A stretch of DNA of 16,455 bases from JAAYZB01 sp937958685 (GTDB taxonomy: Bacteria > Bacillota_I > Bacilli_A > Izemoplasmatales > Hujiaoplasmataceae): positions 1 to 16,455 of the forward strand of contig DAITAL010000025.1 in assembly GCA_036824265.1 (NCBI GenBank), written 5' to 3'. Each line of letters starts with the position of its first letter. Within the stretch, counting starts at the first letter, position 1. Below, one piece after another: positions 7,008 through 13,697 of the stretch. The notes under the pieces were generated by a model. The model saw nothing but the letters and a program-made list of their open reading frames with translations, was not told where the DNA came from and did no database searches. Made by a program: the position numbers and the translations under genes.

Positions 7008-7583
7008 TTACCCTCGGTATAGTTGATGGATGGCTATGTAATCGCCAACCGCCTGGGGGACATAGGCGGGATTGAGTGATTCGCGAAAGGCGGTGGAGGA
7101 TATCTCCGCGTCGAAAGCGGGAAGGATCAGGAAATTGTCGCGGTGTTGCAAAAGAAAGGGGTCGCGTTCAATGACTTGGTGCAAATCGGTTTTGTTGCGG
7201 TTGACAACAATGAAACGAAAATCGTTCAGCAGGCTGCCGGCATTGATCCATTTATGCAGTTTTGGAAGGTTGTCGGCTCCGATCAGAAACACAATCTCCT
7301 CTTCAGGATATTTCTCTTGAAACCGTAAGAGACTCTTGTAGGTGCCAAGATAATCGGGATCTTCAAACTCCATCGTCGACACCTCGGCGCCTGGCAGGCC
7401 GGCGATCATGAGCTTCAGCATCTGATAGCGGTGATGGTTGCTCGCCAGCGAACGTTTCGTGTATAAGGAACTGACCGGCAGAAAGATGAACCGTTTGCAG
7501 TCGGTATGGGTTCTCACATGGCGATAGATTTCAAGATGTGCCTGTGTCGGCGGGTTGAACGCGCCTCCGAAAACAACGATCAT
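7008..7583 (-). CDS. nadD: nicotinate-nucleotide adenylyltransferase
   Basis: NadD transfers AMP from ATP to nicotinate mononucleotide, making the substrate of the NadE encoded next to it. The 191 residues show the nucleotidyltransferase fold: GGAFNPPTQAH (6-16) with the HxGH-like nucleotide-binding site, LIGADNLPKLHKW (about 100-112) and the C-terminal ISSTAFR (161-167). Length matches the family. The ATG at 7583 has GGGAGGA 7 nt upstream. It is the first gene of the nadD-nadE-mnmA-patatin operon and has an extended -10 promoter about 35 nt upstream. Confidence 0.96.
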   Translation of the reverse strand: MIVVFGGAFNPPTQAHLEIYRHVRTHTDCKRFIFLPVSSLYTKRSLASNHHRYQMLKLMIAGLPGAEVSTMEFEDPDYLGTYKSLLRFQEKYPEEEIVFLIGADNLPKLHKWINAGSLLNDFRFIVVNRNKTDLHQVIERDPFLLQHRDNFLILPAFDAEISSTAFRESLNPAYVPQAVGDYIAIHQLYRG

Positions 7584-7617
7584 GAAGCCATCCTCCCTTA
7601 CACTTCCCTCTACCTAT

Positions 7618-7626
7618 ATTGTAGCA
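7618..7626 (-). promoter_or_regulatory. extended -10 promoter of the nadD operon
   Basis: On the minus strand TGC-TACAAT, a TGn-extended -10 five of six to consensus; no clear -35 (TTTTAT at about 17 nt). The predicted start is near 7611, a leader of about 28 nt before the nadD ATG. Confidence 0.6.
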
Positions 7627-7646
7627 CACAGAGCCACCAAATAAAA

Positions 7647-7813
7647 GGAAATATCACAATTGCGCACCAATCGGCGGAAAGATTCCGCTGGCCGGATCGA
7701 GTTTGACAAAGGCGTGGCTCCGGCCGCTAAGGTCCCGGATTCCGCTCTCCTTGACCGGCCGACGGACCGATAATGGCGACTTCGCCGATTTATGCAAATT
7801 AGCGCATATCATA
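7647..7813. other. divergent intergenic region with short repeats, no gene assigned
   Basis: Between the nadD promoter and the promoter of the 7871 gene lie about 170 nt without a convincing gene. Visible are a hairpin GCGGAA-AGA-TTCCGC (7674-7688), a direct repeat GATTCCGCT (7681-7689 and 7738-7746) and a long-range inverted pair AATCGGCG (7669-7676) / CGCCGATT (7783-7790). The stretch is more G+C-rich than its AT-rich flanks. It could hold operators, a small RNA or a gene remnant. Confidence 0.35.
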
Positions 7814-7842
7814 TTGAAAACGCCATGATTATGCAATATAAT
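7814..7842 (+). promoter_or_regulatory. sigma-A promoter of the 7871 membrane protein gene
   Basis: -35 TTGAAA (7814-7819), 17-nt spacer, -10 TATAAT (7837-7842). The predicted start near 7849 gives a leader of about 22 nt that includes AGGAGG (7860-7865), 5 nt before the ATG. Confidence 0.85.
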
Positions 7843-7870
7843 AGAAACAATGATTAATTAGGAGGATAAG

Positions 7871-8173
7871 ATGAAAAAATTCTATAATGCTCTTGGTCAG
7901 TTGGCTGGATTTCTGACGATTCTGTTGTTCGCCTTCCTCTTTGCCAACACGATGTTCAATTTCGGGATCGACGCCCAAATCATCGGCATTCTCGAACTGG
8001 TCAAGACCTATGCGATCTTCGCTGTTTGCGGCCTGGCGGGCTTGGAGTTTGTCTCGGGGAAGAAACTGATTGCCCTGATCTACTTCCTCATTCTCGCCTT
8101 CGTCGTCGTCTTCAGCTTCTTCCCGGAGATCCGCGACCAGATCGTCAACATCGTCACAACCTCGATCCAATAA
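7871..8173 (+). CDS. small three-helix membrane protein, unknown
   Basis: A 100-residue protein with hydrophobic segments near residues 8-30 (ALGQLAGFLTILLFAFLFA), 37-57 (AQIIGILELVKTYAIFAVCG) and 66-86 (LIALIYFLILAFVVVFSFF), a basic start (MKK) and a short polar tail. I do not recognise a family. Expression signals are the strongest in the window: TTGAAA-17-TATAAT and a perfect AGGAGG 5 nt before the ATG, then a strong terminator that begins in its stop codon, so it forms a single-gene transcript. It converges on the pseudouridine synthase gene. The signals argue for a real, probably well expressed protein; its role is unknown. Confidence 0.85.
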   Translation: MKKFYNALGQLAGFLTILLFAFLFANTMFNFGIDAQIIGILELVKTYAIFAVCGLAGLEFVSGKKLIALIYFLILAFVVVFSFFPEIRDQIVNIVTTSIQ

Positions 8174-8200
8174 AAAAAGATGCGCCGCATCTTTTTTTTT
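8172..8200. terminator. bidirectional intrinsic terminator
   Basis: A7-GATGC-GCC-GCATC-T9 forms a 12-bp stem (8172-8183 with 8187-8198) and a 3-nt loop, with T tracts on both strands. It ends both the plus gene (stop 8171-8173) and the minus gene (stop 8199-8201), whose stop codons both lie within or at the edge of the A and T tracts. Confidence 0.9.
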
Positions 8201-9077
8201 AGCCTCCGTTTTTCCTGATGAATCCGGTGAAGGCTTCGCTCAAAGGCAAGGTGACTTCGACCTTCTGATCCTTCAGAGGATGCGAAAACGCAATCCGCTG
8301 TGACAGCAACAGCATCGATTCGACGTTGTACCGGTTTTTGTTGTACAAATCGTCGCCGACGATCGGGAAGTTGAAATAGGAAAAGTGGACGCGGATCTGG
8401 TGGGTCTTGCCGGATTCGGCGGTGATCCGCACGAGCGTGAACCTGCCGAATTCCTTTTCCACCTGATAAGTGGTCTGGCACTCCTCGCCCTGAAGGGAGA
8501 CTTCCCGCTTGATGGTGCCCTCACCGCGGGTGATCGGCAACTCGATGCACAATCGCTTGTTGTCGAGGATACCGTCGAGGACGGCGTAGTACTCGCGCTC
8601 GACCAAGTTCTCAGTCTTGGAGCTGAAGAGGAATTTTAAAAACCGGTTCTTGGCAACCAGCATCAGACCGGAGGTCTCCTTGTCGAGCCGGTTGATGAAA
8701 TGGATCTGACTTGGGATCCCCTGTTGCTGGTAATAGTGATTGAGAGCGTTGGCCAGGGTGCCGGTGGGATGCGCCTTGGAAACCATGACCTGCATGTCAG
8801 CGGGCTTGTTGACAATCAAAAAATACTCGTCCTCATATCTGATATCGAGGGCGATCGCTTCGGGTTTGATCGTCGTGTCGAATTTTTCATCGGGAATGAC
8901 GATTTTCAGCGTATCGCCTTTCTTGATCGTATCGTCTTTGGTCTTCTGTTCGTTATTGACGTAGATCAGCTGCTTGCCGCCGCTCACAACGACAAGTTTT
9001 AATGGAATATTATTCTCCAGCATGAAACGCTTGATGGCTTCGGGTTTTTTCGGGCGATAGACAAGTTCCATTGACAT
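8199..9077 (-). CDS. RluD/RluA-family pseudouridine synthase
   Basis: Converts specific uridines of rRNA or tRNA to pseudouridine; the target base cannot be told from sequence. The protein has 292 residues, with an N-terminal S4-like RNA-binding part (about 1-65), then the catalytic domain with VNKPADMQV and the active-site motif INRLDKETSGLML, catalytic Asp132 (His in many relatives is Asn here), and the late motif SGKTHQIRVHF. The frame is open to 9122, but I place the start at 9077: GAGGAT is 5 nt upstream and the predicted transcription start lies near 9087. Met3 (9071) is an alternative. It has its own promoter overlapping the aminopeptidase terminator. Confidence 0.93.
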   Translation of the reverse strand: MSMELVYRPKKPEAIKRFMLENNIPLKLVVVSGGKQLIYVNNEQKTKDDTIKKGDTLKIVIPDEKFDTTIKPEAIALDIRYEDEYFLIVNKPADMQVMVSKAHPTGTLANALNHYYQQQGIPSQIHFINRLDKETSGLMLVAKNRFLKFLFSSKTENLVEREYYAVLDGILDNKRLCIELPITRGEGTIKREVSLQGEECQTTYQVEKEFGRFTLVRITAESGKTHQIRVHFSYFNFPIVGDDLYNKNRYNVESMLLLSQRIAFSHPLKDQKVEVTLPLSEAFTGFIRKNGG

Positions 9078-9093
9078 CACATCCTCGACATCT

Positions 9094-9122
9094 AGTATAT
9101 CATAAAAGAAGATTAATCGCAA
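9094..9122 (-). promoter_or_regulatory. promoter of the pseudouridine synthase gene
   Basis: On the minus strand -35 TTGCGA (9117-9122), a 17-nt spacer and -10 TATACT (9094-9099). The -35 sits in the loop, and the spacer in the 3' arm, of the upstream terminator hairpin. Confidence 0.6.
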
Positions 9123-9136
9123 AATTAATCTTCTTT
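9105..9136 (-). terminator. terminator of the Ntdp-aminopeptidase operon
   Basis: A perfect 13-bp AT-rich stem, AAAGAAGATTAAT with ATTAATCTTCTTT, and a 6-nt loop, 7 nt after the aminopeptidase stop. On the minus strand the 3' arm ends in a T-rich run (CTTCTTTTATG). The stem is AT-rich, so strength is uncertain. Confidence 0.65.
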
Positions 9137-9143
9137 ATCTTGT

Positions 9144-10256
9144 TCAGGTCAGATTTTCCGGGTTAAGGCCTTCGAGTTCCTTGATGACGAAGCGGCCATT
9201 CTTGCGGATCAGGATGTCGTCGAAGTAGATCTCGCCACCACCGTAAGCCTCGGTTTGGATCAACACCAGATCCCAATGGATCGCCGAATCGTTGCCGTTG
9301 GGGGCTTCGTCATAACAGCGGCCGGGAGTGAAATGGAGCGAGCCTGCAATCTTCTCGTCAAAGAGGATATCGCCCATCGGCTTGGTCACGAGCGGATTGA
9401 CGCCCAAGGCGAACTCGCCCACGTAGCGGGCGCCTTCGTCGGTATCGAAGATGGCTTCGAGGAGTTCTTGTTCCTGATCGGCCTTGGCAAAGACGATGCG
9501 GCCGTTCTCAAAACGCAGTTGCACGTTGGTGAAGACGGTCCCGCGTTCCGGCGAAGGGGTGTTGTAGGTGATGATGCCGTTCACCGAATCCCTGACGGGA
9601 GCGGTGAAGATCTCTCCATCCGGAATATTGAAGTTGCCAGCGCAAGGAATCGCCGTCATCCCCTTGATCGAGAAAGAGAGATCGGTCTGCGGACCGATGA
9701 TCCGGACTTTGTCGGTTCTCTCCATCAAATCCTTGAGCGGGATGAATGCGTTGTTCATCCGGGAATAATCGACGCTGGAGACATCAACCACGAAATCAAA
9801 AAAGCGCTCGTAACTCATCTTGGCCTTGTGCGCCGCTCCTTCGGTGGGATAGTTGAGCAAGACCCATTTCTTTCCAAGGCGCTTTTGGGCGAGCGGTTTC
9901 ATCTTGCGTGCCAAGGCCAGTTTGGTCTCCATCGGGACATCCTGCGCGGTATAGTCCGATTCCGAGGCCCGCACATGGACAATGCAGTCGATGTCGTCGA
10001 GATTGCGATCCAGCCAGCGATAGCGCCGGTCAAGATCCTTGTCGGTGACACTGAGCATGAGTTCCCGGTTGATCTCGTCGTCGCTCAATTCCACGATCGG
10101 GTTTCCCTGGTGGGCGCGGATCTCCTTGAGCAGTTGGACGACCAGCGGTTTGGCTTTTACCGAAGCGCTGATCAAGACTGTTTCTCCTGGTTGGACGTTC
10201 ACGGAGTAGTTGACCAATGTTGTTGCCAATTTAGCGATTCTCGGGTCTTTTAGCAT
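9144..10256 (-). CDS. ampS: M29-family aminopeptidase (AmpS-like)
   Basis: A two-metal exopeptidase that removes N-terminal residues from peptides in the cytosol. The 370-residue protein carries the M29 ligands in their expected order: Glu215 (IPDGEIFTAPV), Glu281 (ARYVGEFALG), His308 (GSLHFTPG), Tyr315, and His327 with Asp329 (SAIHWDLV). The open frame reaches 10337, but the ATG at 10256 (MLKDPRIAKL) is the family-like start and has AGGAG 8 to 9 nt upstream. It overlaps the end of the Ntdp gene by 26 nt and so is probably co-transcribed with it. A hairpin terminator follows the stop. Confidence 0.94.
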   Translation of the reverse strand: MLKDPRIAKLATTLVNYSVNVQPGETVLISASVKAKPLVVQLLKEIRAHQGNPIVELSDDEINRELMLSVTDKDLDRRYRWLDRNLDDIDCIVHVRASESDYTAQDVPMETKLALARKMKPLAQKRLGKKWVLLNYPTEGAAHKAKMSYERFFDFVVDVSSVDYSRMNNAFIPLKDLMERTDKVRIIGPQTDLSFSIKGMTAIPCAGNFNIPDGEIFTAPVRDSVNGIITYNTPSPERGTVFTNVQLRFENGRIVFAKADQEQELLEAIFDTDEGARYVGEFALGVNPLVTKPMGDILFDEKIAGSLHFTPGRCYDEAPNGNDSAIHWDLVLIQTEAYGGGEIYFDDILIRKNGRFVIKELEGLNPENLT

Positions 10257-10785
10257 TCTTCTTTTCTCCTGTTTCTTGCAGTAATCGGTAGTAATCATGA
10301 ACCGGATGATGGCGGAAGGGCATCTCTCTGGCTTCAATCAGTTCGATCAGTTTGTTCAGTTCCCGCTCGAGAATTTCACAGATTTCGAGAGGATACCTCA
10401 TTTGTTTTTGGTGCCTCCGGTACTCGTTGCGATCCAGTATCGTGTAGGAAAAATCAGGAAGGACTTTGATGTCAAGGTCATAATCGATGTATTTGATGGC
10501 TTCCTCATCGTAGAGGACCGGCGATGACAAATTGCAGTAGAACGAAATTCCGGCCGGCTTGAGGATCCCGATGACGTTGAACCAGTGATTTTTGAAAAAG
10601 AAGGCCACTGAGGGTTCCTTGGTATACCAGACCCTGCCGTTGGCTTCAATCACTTTCGTCCTTCGATTGGCGACGACGATGAATTCCTCGTTTTCCTCAA
10701 GGACGGTTACTTCATCCCAAATCCGGTGCAGGGTGCGATCATGCTTGAAACTCTGCAGCCTAACCTTGTCTCCCAGAGCTAGCAT
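10231..10785 (-). CDS. nucleoside tri-/diphosphate phosphatase, DUF402 (Ntdp / YgaC type)
   Basis: The family hydrolyses nucleoside tri- and diphosphates with a metal; the best studied member is Ntdp of Staphylococcus aureus, and Bacillus has YgaC. The 184 residues match family length. Diagnostic stretches are WYTKEPSVAFFFKNHWFN (53-70), ISFYCNLSSP (80-89), the acidic IKYIDYDLDIKV (97-108) and LDRNEYRRHQ (117-126), whose Asp and Glu residues bind metal in the family. The ATG at 10785 is the earliest possible start: a TGA lies three codons upstream in frame. The ribosome binding site is weak (AGGA 10 nt away). It leads a two-gene operon with the aminopeptidase. Confidence 0.9.
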   Translation of the reverse strand: MLALGDKVRLQSFKHDRTLHRIWDEVTVLEENEEFIVVANRRTKVIEANGRVWYTKEPSVAFFFKNHWFNVIGILKPAGISFYCNLSSPVLYDEEAIKYIDYDLDIKVLPDFSYTILDRNEYRRHQKQMRYPLEICEILERELNKLIELIEAREMPFRHHPVHDYYRLLQETGEKKNAKRPENR

Positions 10786-10818
10786 ACGGTATCATTCCTA
10801 TCAACAAGTATCGTCTCT

Positions 10819-10827
10819 ATTATAGCA
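10819..10827 (-). promoter_or_regulatory. extended -10 promoter of the Ntdp gene
   Basis: On the minus strand TGC-TATAAT, a perfect -10 with the TGn extension; no strong -35 at 17 nt. The predicted start is near 10812, about 27 nt before the ATG at 10785. Confidence 0.65.
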
Positions 10828-10878
10828 GATTCAATGCCGGTTGAACCATCAAATCCACAAAAGCGACAAACATGCGGC

Positions 10879-11397
10879 TTATTTCTCGACAAGCCAGTTT
10901 GGACCCTTGAGGGTGGCGGGTTCGGTTTTCGCGAGTCCGGGATATCCTTGCTGGCGCAGAGCCTCGTAGACAACGATGGCCACGGTATTGGCGAGATTCA
11001 AACTGCGGACCTTGTCGCTCATCGGGATGCGGTAACACTGGTCACGATTGGCCGCCAGCAATGCTTTCGGCAATCCGTGCGATTCTTTGCCGAAGATCAG
11101 GTAATAGTCGCGGTCAGCATCCGCAAACGCATAGCTATCGGGACTTTTGTCGCCATAGCGAGTGAGAAAGAGGTAGATCCCGCGATTCTCGTTTGCGAAT
11201 TGGTCCCAATCACGATAAACGCGGTAATCCACGTGCTCGTGATAGTCGAGGTTGCTGCGCCTGAGCGAGCGGACATCGATTTTGAAACCCAATGGCTCGA
11301 TCAGGTGCAGGCGAGTGTTGGTCGCGGCACAGGTGCGCATGATATTCCCGGTGTTTTGGGGAATCTCGGGATTGTAGAGCACGACATGGAGACTCAT
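10879..11397 (-). CDS. trmL: tRNA (cytidine/uridine-34-2'-O)-methyltransferase
   Basis: TrmL (YibK/CspR) methylates the ribose of wobble nucleotide 34 in tRNA-Leu isoacceptors using S-adenosylmethionine. The 172-residue protein is a minimal SPOUT methyltransferase of normal length with motif 1 NPEIPQNTGNIMRTCAA (9-25), motif 2 FGKESHGLP (102-110) and motif 3 IPMSDKVRSLNLANTVAI (124-141), the knot that binds the cofactor. Its ATG overlaps the nfo stop by 4 nt (ATGA), so translation is coupled. No clear terminator follows before the Ntdp promoter, and read-through is possible. Confidence 0.95.
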   Translation of the reverse strand: MSLHVVLYNPEIPQNTGNIMRTCAATNTRLHLIEPLGFKIDVRSLRRSNLDYHEHVDYRVYRDWDQFANENRGIYLFLTRYGDKSPDSYAFADADRDYYLIFGKESHGLPKALLAANRDQCYRIPMSDKVRSLNLANTVAIVVYEALRQQGYPGLAKTEPATLKGPNWLVEK

Positions 11398-12320
11398 CGG
11401 GCAACCACCTCATTGGCATCGATGATTTTCTGTTTCAGGTTTGGATCGAACACGCCGCTTTTGATCATCGCGATCTCGTGTTGGTAAGGTGGATAACCCT
11501 TTTCCGGATATTTGACTGATGGTACAAACGGGGTTTCCAGTATCTTGGGAATCTCAGCGAGTTTTCGATGGTTGATGACGGCCATTAGCGCCGCAAAGCC
11601 AATCTTCCCGAAACCGATGTTCTCGTGCCGGTCTTTTCCGGAACCTGGTAGGTTTTTGGAATCGTTGACATGGAAAACCAACAACCTGTCAAGGCCGACG
11701 ATGTCGGCAAATTCCTCCAGGACACCGTCGAAATCGTTACGGATATCATAGCCGGCGTCATAGCTGTGGCAGGTGTCCAGACAGACACCGAGACGCTGAT
11801 GACCGGCCGTCTGGTCGATGATGGCTGCGAGTTCGGCGAACGTTCTGCCGATTTCAGTGCCTTTGCCGGCCATGCCCTCAAGAGCGATTCTGACATCGAG
11901 GGCAGCTGTATCCTCAATCATTTTGGCGAGGCCGGCGGCGATGTGGGCCGTTCCCTCTGCGACACCCTGGCCAAGATGGCTGCCGGGATGCATTACCAGC
12001 GTCTTGGCGCCTAGGGCGTGTGTGCGCCGGATTTCCTCGGTGAGAAAAGCGATTGCAAAGGCCCGTTTGTCGGGCTCGGGATTGGCTAGATTGACGATGT
12101 AGGGGGCGTGGACAACGATATTACCCTTGTCGATCCCATGGGTTGTCATCAACGTCCAAGCCTCCGGGATCTTCAGCGTGGAAACCGGCTTTCTGATCGT
12201 GTTTTGCGGTGCGCCTGTATAGACCATGAAGGCATTGCCACCATAAACGATCGCTTCCCTGACGCTTCCCAGGTATTGGTCCTTCCCGCCCAAAGAAACA
12301 TGCGAGCCGAGGATCAGCAC
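11394..12320 (-). CDS. nfo: endonuclease IV (AP endonuclease)
   Basis: Nfo cleaves DNA 5' to abasic sites in base excision repair. The 308 residues show all nine zinc ligands of the family: His71 (VVHAPY), His111 (VMHPGSH), Glu148 (IALEGMAGKG, where ENMAG is usual), Asp182 and His185 (CLDTCHSYDAGYD), His217 (VFHVNDSK), Asp230 and His232 (GKDRHENIG), and Glu262 (ILETPF). The start is GTG at 12318-12320 (MLILGSHVS), which overlaps the cshB stop by one base; Bacillus nfo likewise follows cshB. Confidence 0.96.
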   Translation of the reverse strand: MLILGSHVSLGGKDQYLGSVREAIVYGGNAFMVYTGAPQNTIRKPVSTLKIPEAWTLMTTHGIDKGNIVVHAPYIVNLANPEPDKRAFAIAFLTEEIRRTHALGAKTLVMHPGSHLGQGVAEGTAHIAAGLAKMIEDTAALDVRIALEGMAGKGTEIGRTFAELAAIIDQTAGHQRLGVCLDTCHSYDAGYDIRNDFDGVLEEFADIVGLDRLLVFHVNDSKNLPGSGKDRHENIGFGKIGFAALMAVINHRKLAEIPKILETPFVPSVKYPEKGYPPYQHEIAMIKSGVFDPNLKQKIIDANEVVAR

Positions 12321-13612
12321 TATTTTCTCCCGCCTTTGTACTGCAGTTCCTTGGCCTTTTTCTCGACGGCCTGTTTCCGTTTGACTTTGTATCCGGGCTT
12401 GACCTTCTTCGGCTTGGGAATCATCTTCACCGCTTGTTTGTCCGGTTCAGTCGTTTTTTTATAACGTTTCTCCCGTTCTTTGCGGACTTTGCCTTCAAGC
12501 AACTCATTGCCCACGATTTCTTTGTATTCGCAGTTGATCCGCATCGCTTCCAACTGGTCGATGTAGGTGTTGTCGGCGAATTCGTATAAGGAGATGCAGA
12601 TGCCATCCTTGCTCATCCGACCGGTTCTGCCGCTGCGATGGATGTAGAAGCTGGGGTCCCGGGGCAGTTCATAGTTGACGATATGCGAGATGTTTTCGAT
12701 ATCGATGCCGCGACTGAGGATATCGGTCGCGACCACATACTGGAAATCCTGGTGGCGGATCCGGTCCAACAGCTGTTTACGCTTCCGGTAGGGGATGTCG
12801 CCGTGGACCATCACCACATTGAAATTGGCGGCGAGCATTTCCGCATGGAGTTGTTCGCAACTGACGATCGTATTGCAGAAGATGAGACACAGATACGGCT
12901 GGAAGGTTTTCAAAAGGTTGAACAGGACAGTTTGCTTCTCCACTTCCCTCGTCTTGATGAAATAATGTTTGATCTGCAGGCTGTGAGCCTCGGCGGAGTG
13001 AATTCGGACCATCTCGGGAGCATGTAGATATTTACGTAGGAACGGCCTGATTTTTTCGGGAATGGTTGCGGAGAAGACCAGCATCTGCAGTTCTTTTTTC
13101 ATCGTCGCCGCCACCTGGTCGACATGAAAGAGAAACCCCTCTTCGAGGGTCATGTCCGCTTCATCAACGACAAAGACCCGGGCGTTGCGGCTGGCAAGTG
13201 CGTTTTCCTGTTTGACCAAGTCGAATAACCGTCCCGGAGTGCCAATCGCAATCAGCGGTTGTGATTTTGCCAATTGCTCGATTTCTCCAGTTTTGTCGGT
13301 TCCTCCGACATACAGCCTGATGTCGATCGGCTGATCGGCAAACGATGCGATTTCCTTCGCGAACACAAAGATTTGCCGTGCCAGTTCTTTGGTCGGAGCG
13401 CAGATCACGGCCTGGAGATCGTGGTTTTTCTCATCGAGAGCGTCGAAGATAGGCAGAAGATAGGCATGCGTCTTCCCCGACCCCGTTTTCGCCTCGACGA
13501 TCATGTCCTTGCCCTGGCTGATCAGCGGAATGACCTTTTGCTGGACTTCCGTCAATTCATGAAAGTTCATTCCTTCAAGGGCGCGCTGGAGATATGCTTT
13601 CCGGAAGTTCAT
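12320..13612 (-). CDS. cshB: DEAD-box RNA helicase CshB
   Basis: An ATP-dependent RNA helicase; CshB of Bacillus is linked to cold adaptation and ribosome or RNA handling. The 430 residues (Bacillus about 438) contain Q-motif Gln25, Walker A AKTGSGKT (41-48), PTKELA, TPGR, VVDEADM, FSATIPEK, ATDILSRGIDI and the arginine finger HRSGRTGR. The basic tail with PKPKKVKPGYK is the CshB mark that separates it from CshA. An open frame runs to a GTG at 13645, but the predicted transcription start is near 13643, so ATG 13612 is chosen; its ribosome binding site (GGTGG) is modest. It heads cshB-nfo-trmL and diverges from ispH. Confidence 0.93.
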   Translation of the reverse strand: MNFRKAYLQRALEGMNFHELTEVQQKVIPLISQGKDMIVEAKTGSGKTHAYLLPIFDALDEKNHDLQAVICAPTKELARQIFVFAKEIASFADQPIDIRLYVGGTDKTGEIEQLAKSQPLIAIGTPGRLFDLVKQENALASRNARVFVVDEADMTLEEGFLFHVDQVAATMKKELQMLVFSATIPEKIRPFLRKYLHAPEMVRIHSAEAHSLQIKHYFIKTREVEKQTVLFNLLKTFQPYLCLIFCNTIVSCEQLHAEMLAANFNVVMVHGDIPYRKRKQLLDRIRHQDFQYVVATDILSRGIDIENISHIVNYELPRDPSFYIHRSGRTGRMSKDGICISLYEFADNTYIDQLEAMRINCEYKEIVGNELLEGKVRKEREKRYKKTTEPDKQAVKMIPKPKKVKPGYKVKRKQAVEKKAKELQYKGGRK

Positions 13613-13630
13613 GGTTCCACCACTCTTTCT

Positions 13631-13659
13631 TTGTCTTTTTGTCACATCTATTATATAAT
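13631..13659 (+). promoter_or_regulatory. promoter of ispH
   Basis: -35 TTGTCT (13631-13636), a 17-nt spacer and -10 TATAAT (13654-13659). The predicted start near 13666 gives a leader of about 32 nt with AAGGAGG 6 nt before the GTG. The -10 overlaps that of the opposing cshB promoter. Confidence 0.6.
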
Positions 13660-13678
13660 AAAAACGGTATTAAGTAAA
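13650..13678 (-). promoter_or_regulatory. promoter of cshB
   Basis: On the minus strand -35 TTTACT (13673-13678), a 17-nt spacer and -10 TATAAT (13650-13655). The predicted start near 13643 supports translation from the ATG at 13612 rather than the GTG at 13645. Confidence 0.65.
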
Positions 13679-13697
13679 ACAACTAAGGAGGCTAGGT

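Noticed and set aside
7654..7836. A 60-codon minus-strand open frame in the spacer before the 7871 gene
   Set aside because: It overlaps the promoter of the opposing gene and lacks a ribosome binding site and any recognisable sequence. It could be a gene remnant, but nothing supports that.
9255..10253. A long open frame (about 330 codons) on the plus strand opposite the aminopeptidase gene
   Set aside because: It is the complementary strand of a gene with full M29 motifs, has no ribosome binding site or promoter, and encodes no recognisable protein. Similar antisense frames opposite mnmA, nadE and the symporter were rejected for the same reason.
13613..13645. GTG at 13645 as the start of cshB
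   Set aside because: It has no ribosome binding site, lies just upstream of the predicted transcription start, and the added residues (MTKRQRKSGGT) are not part of the helicase core.
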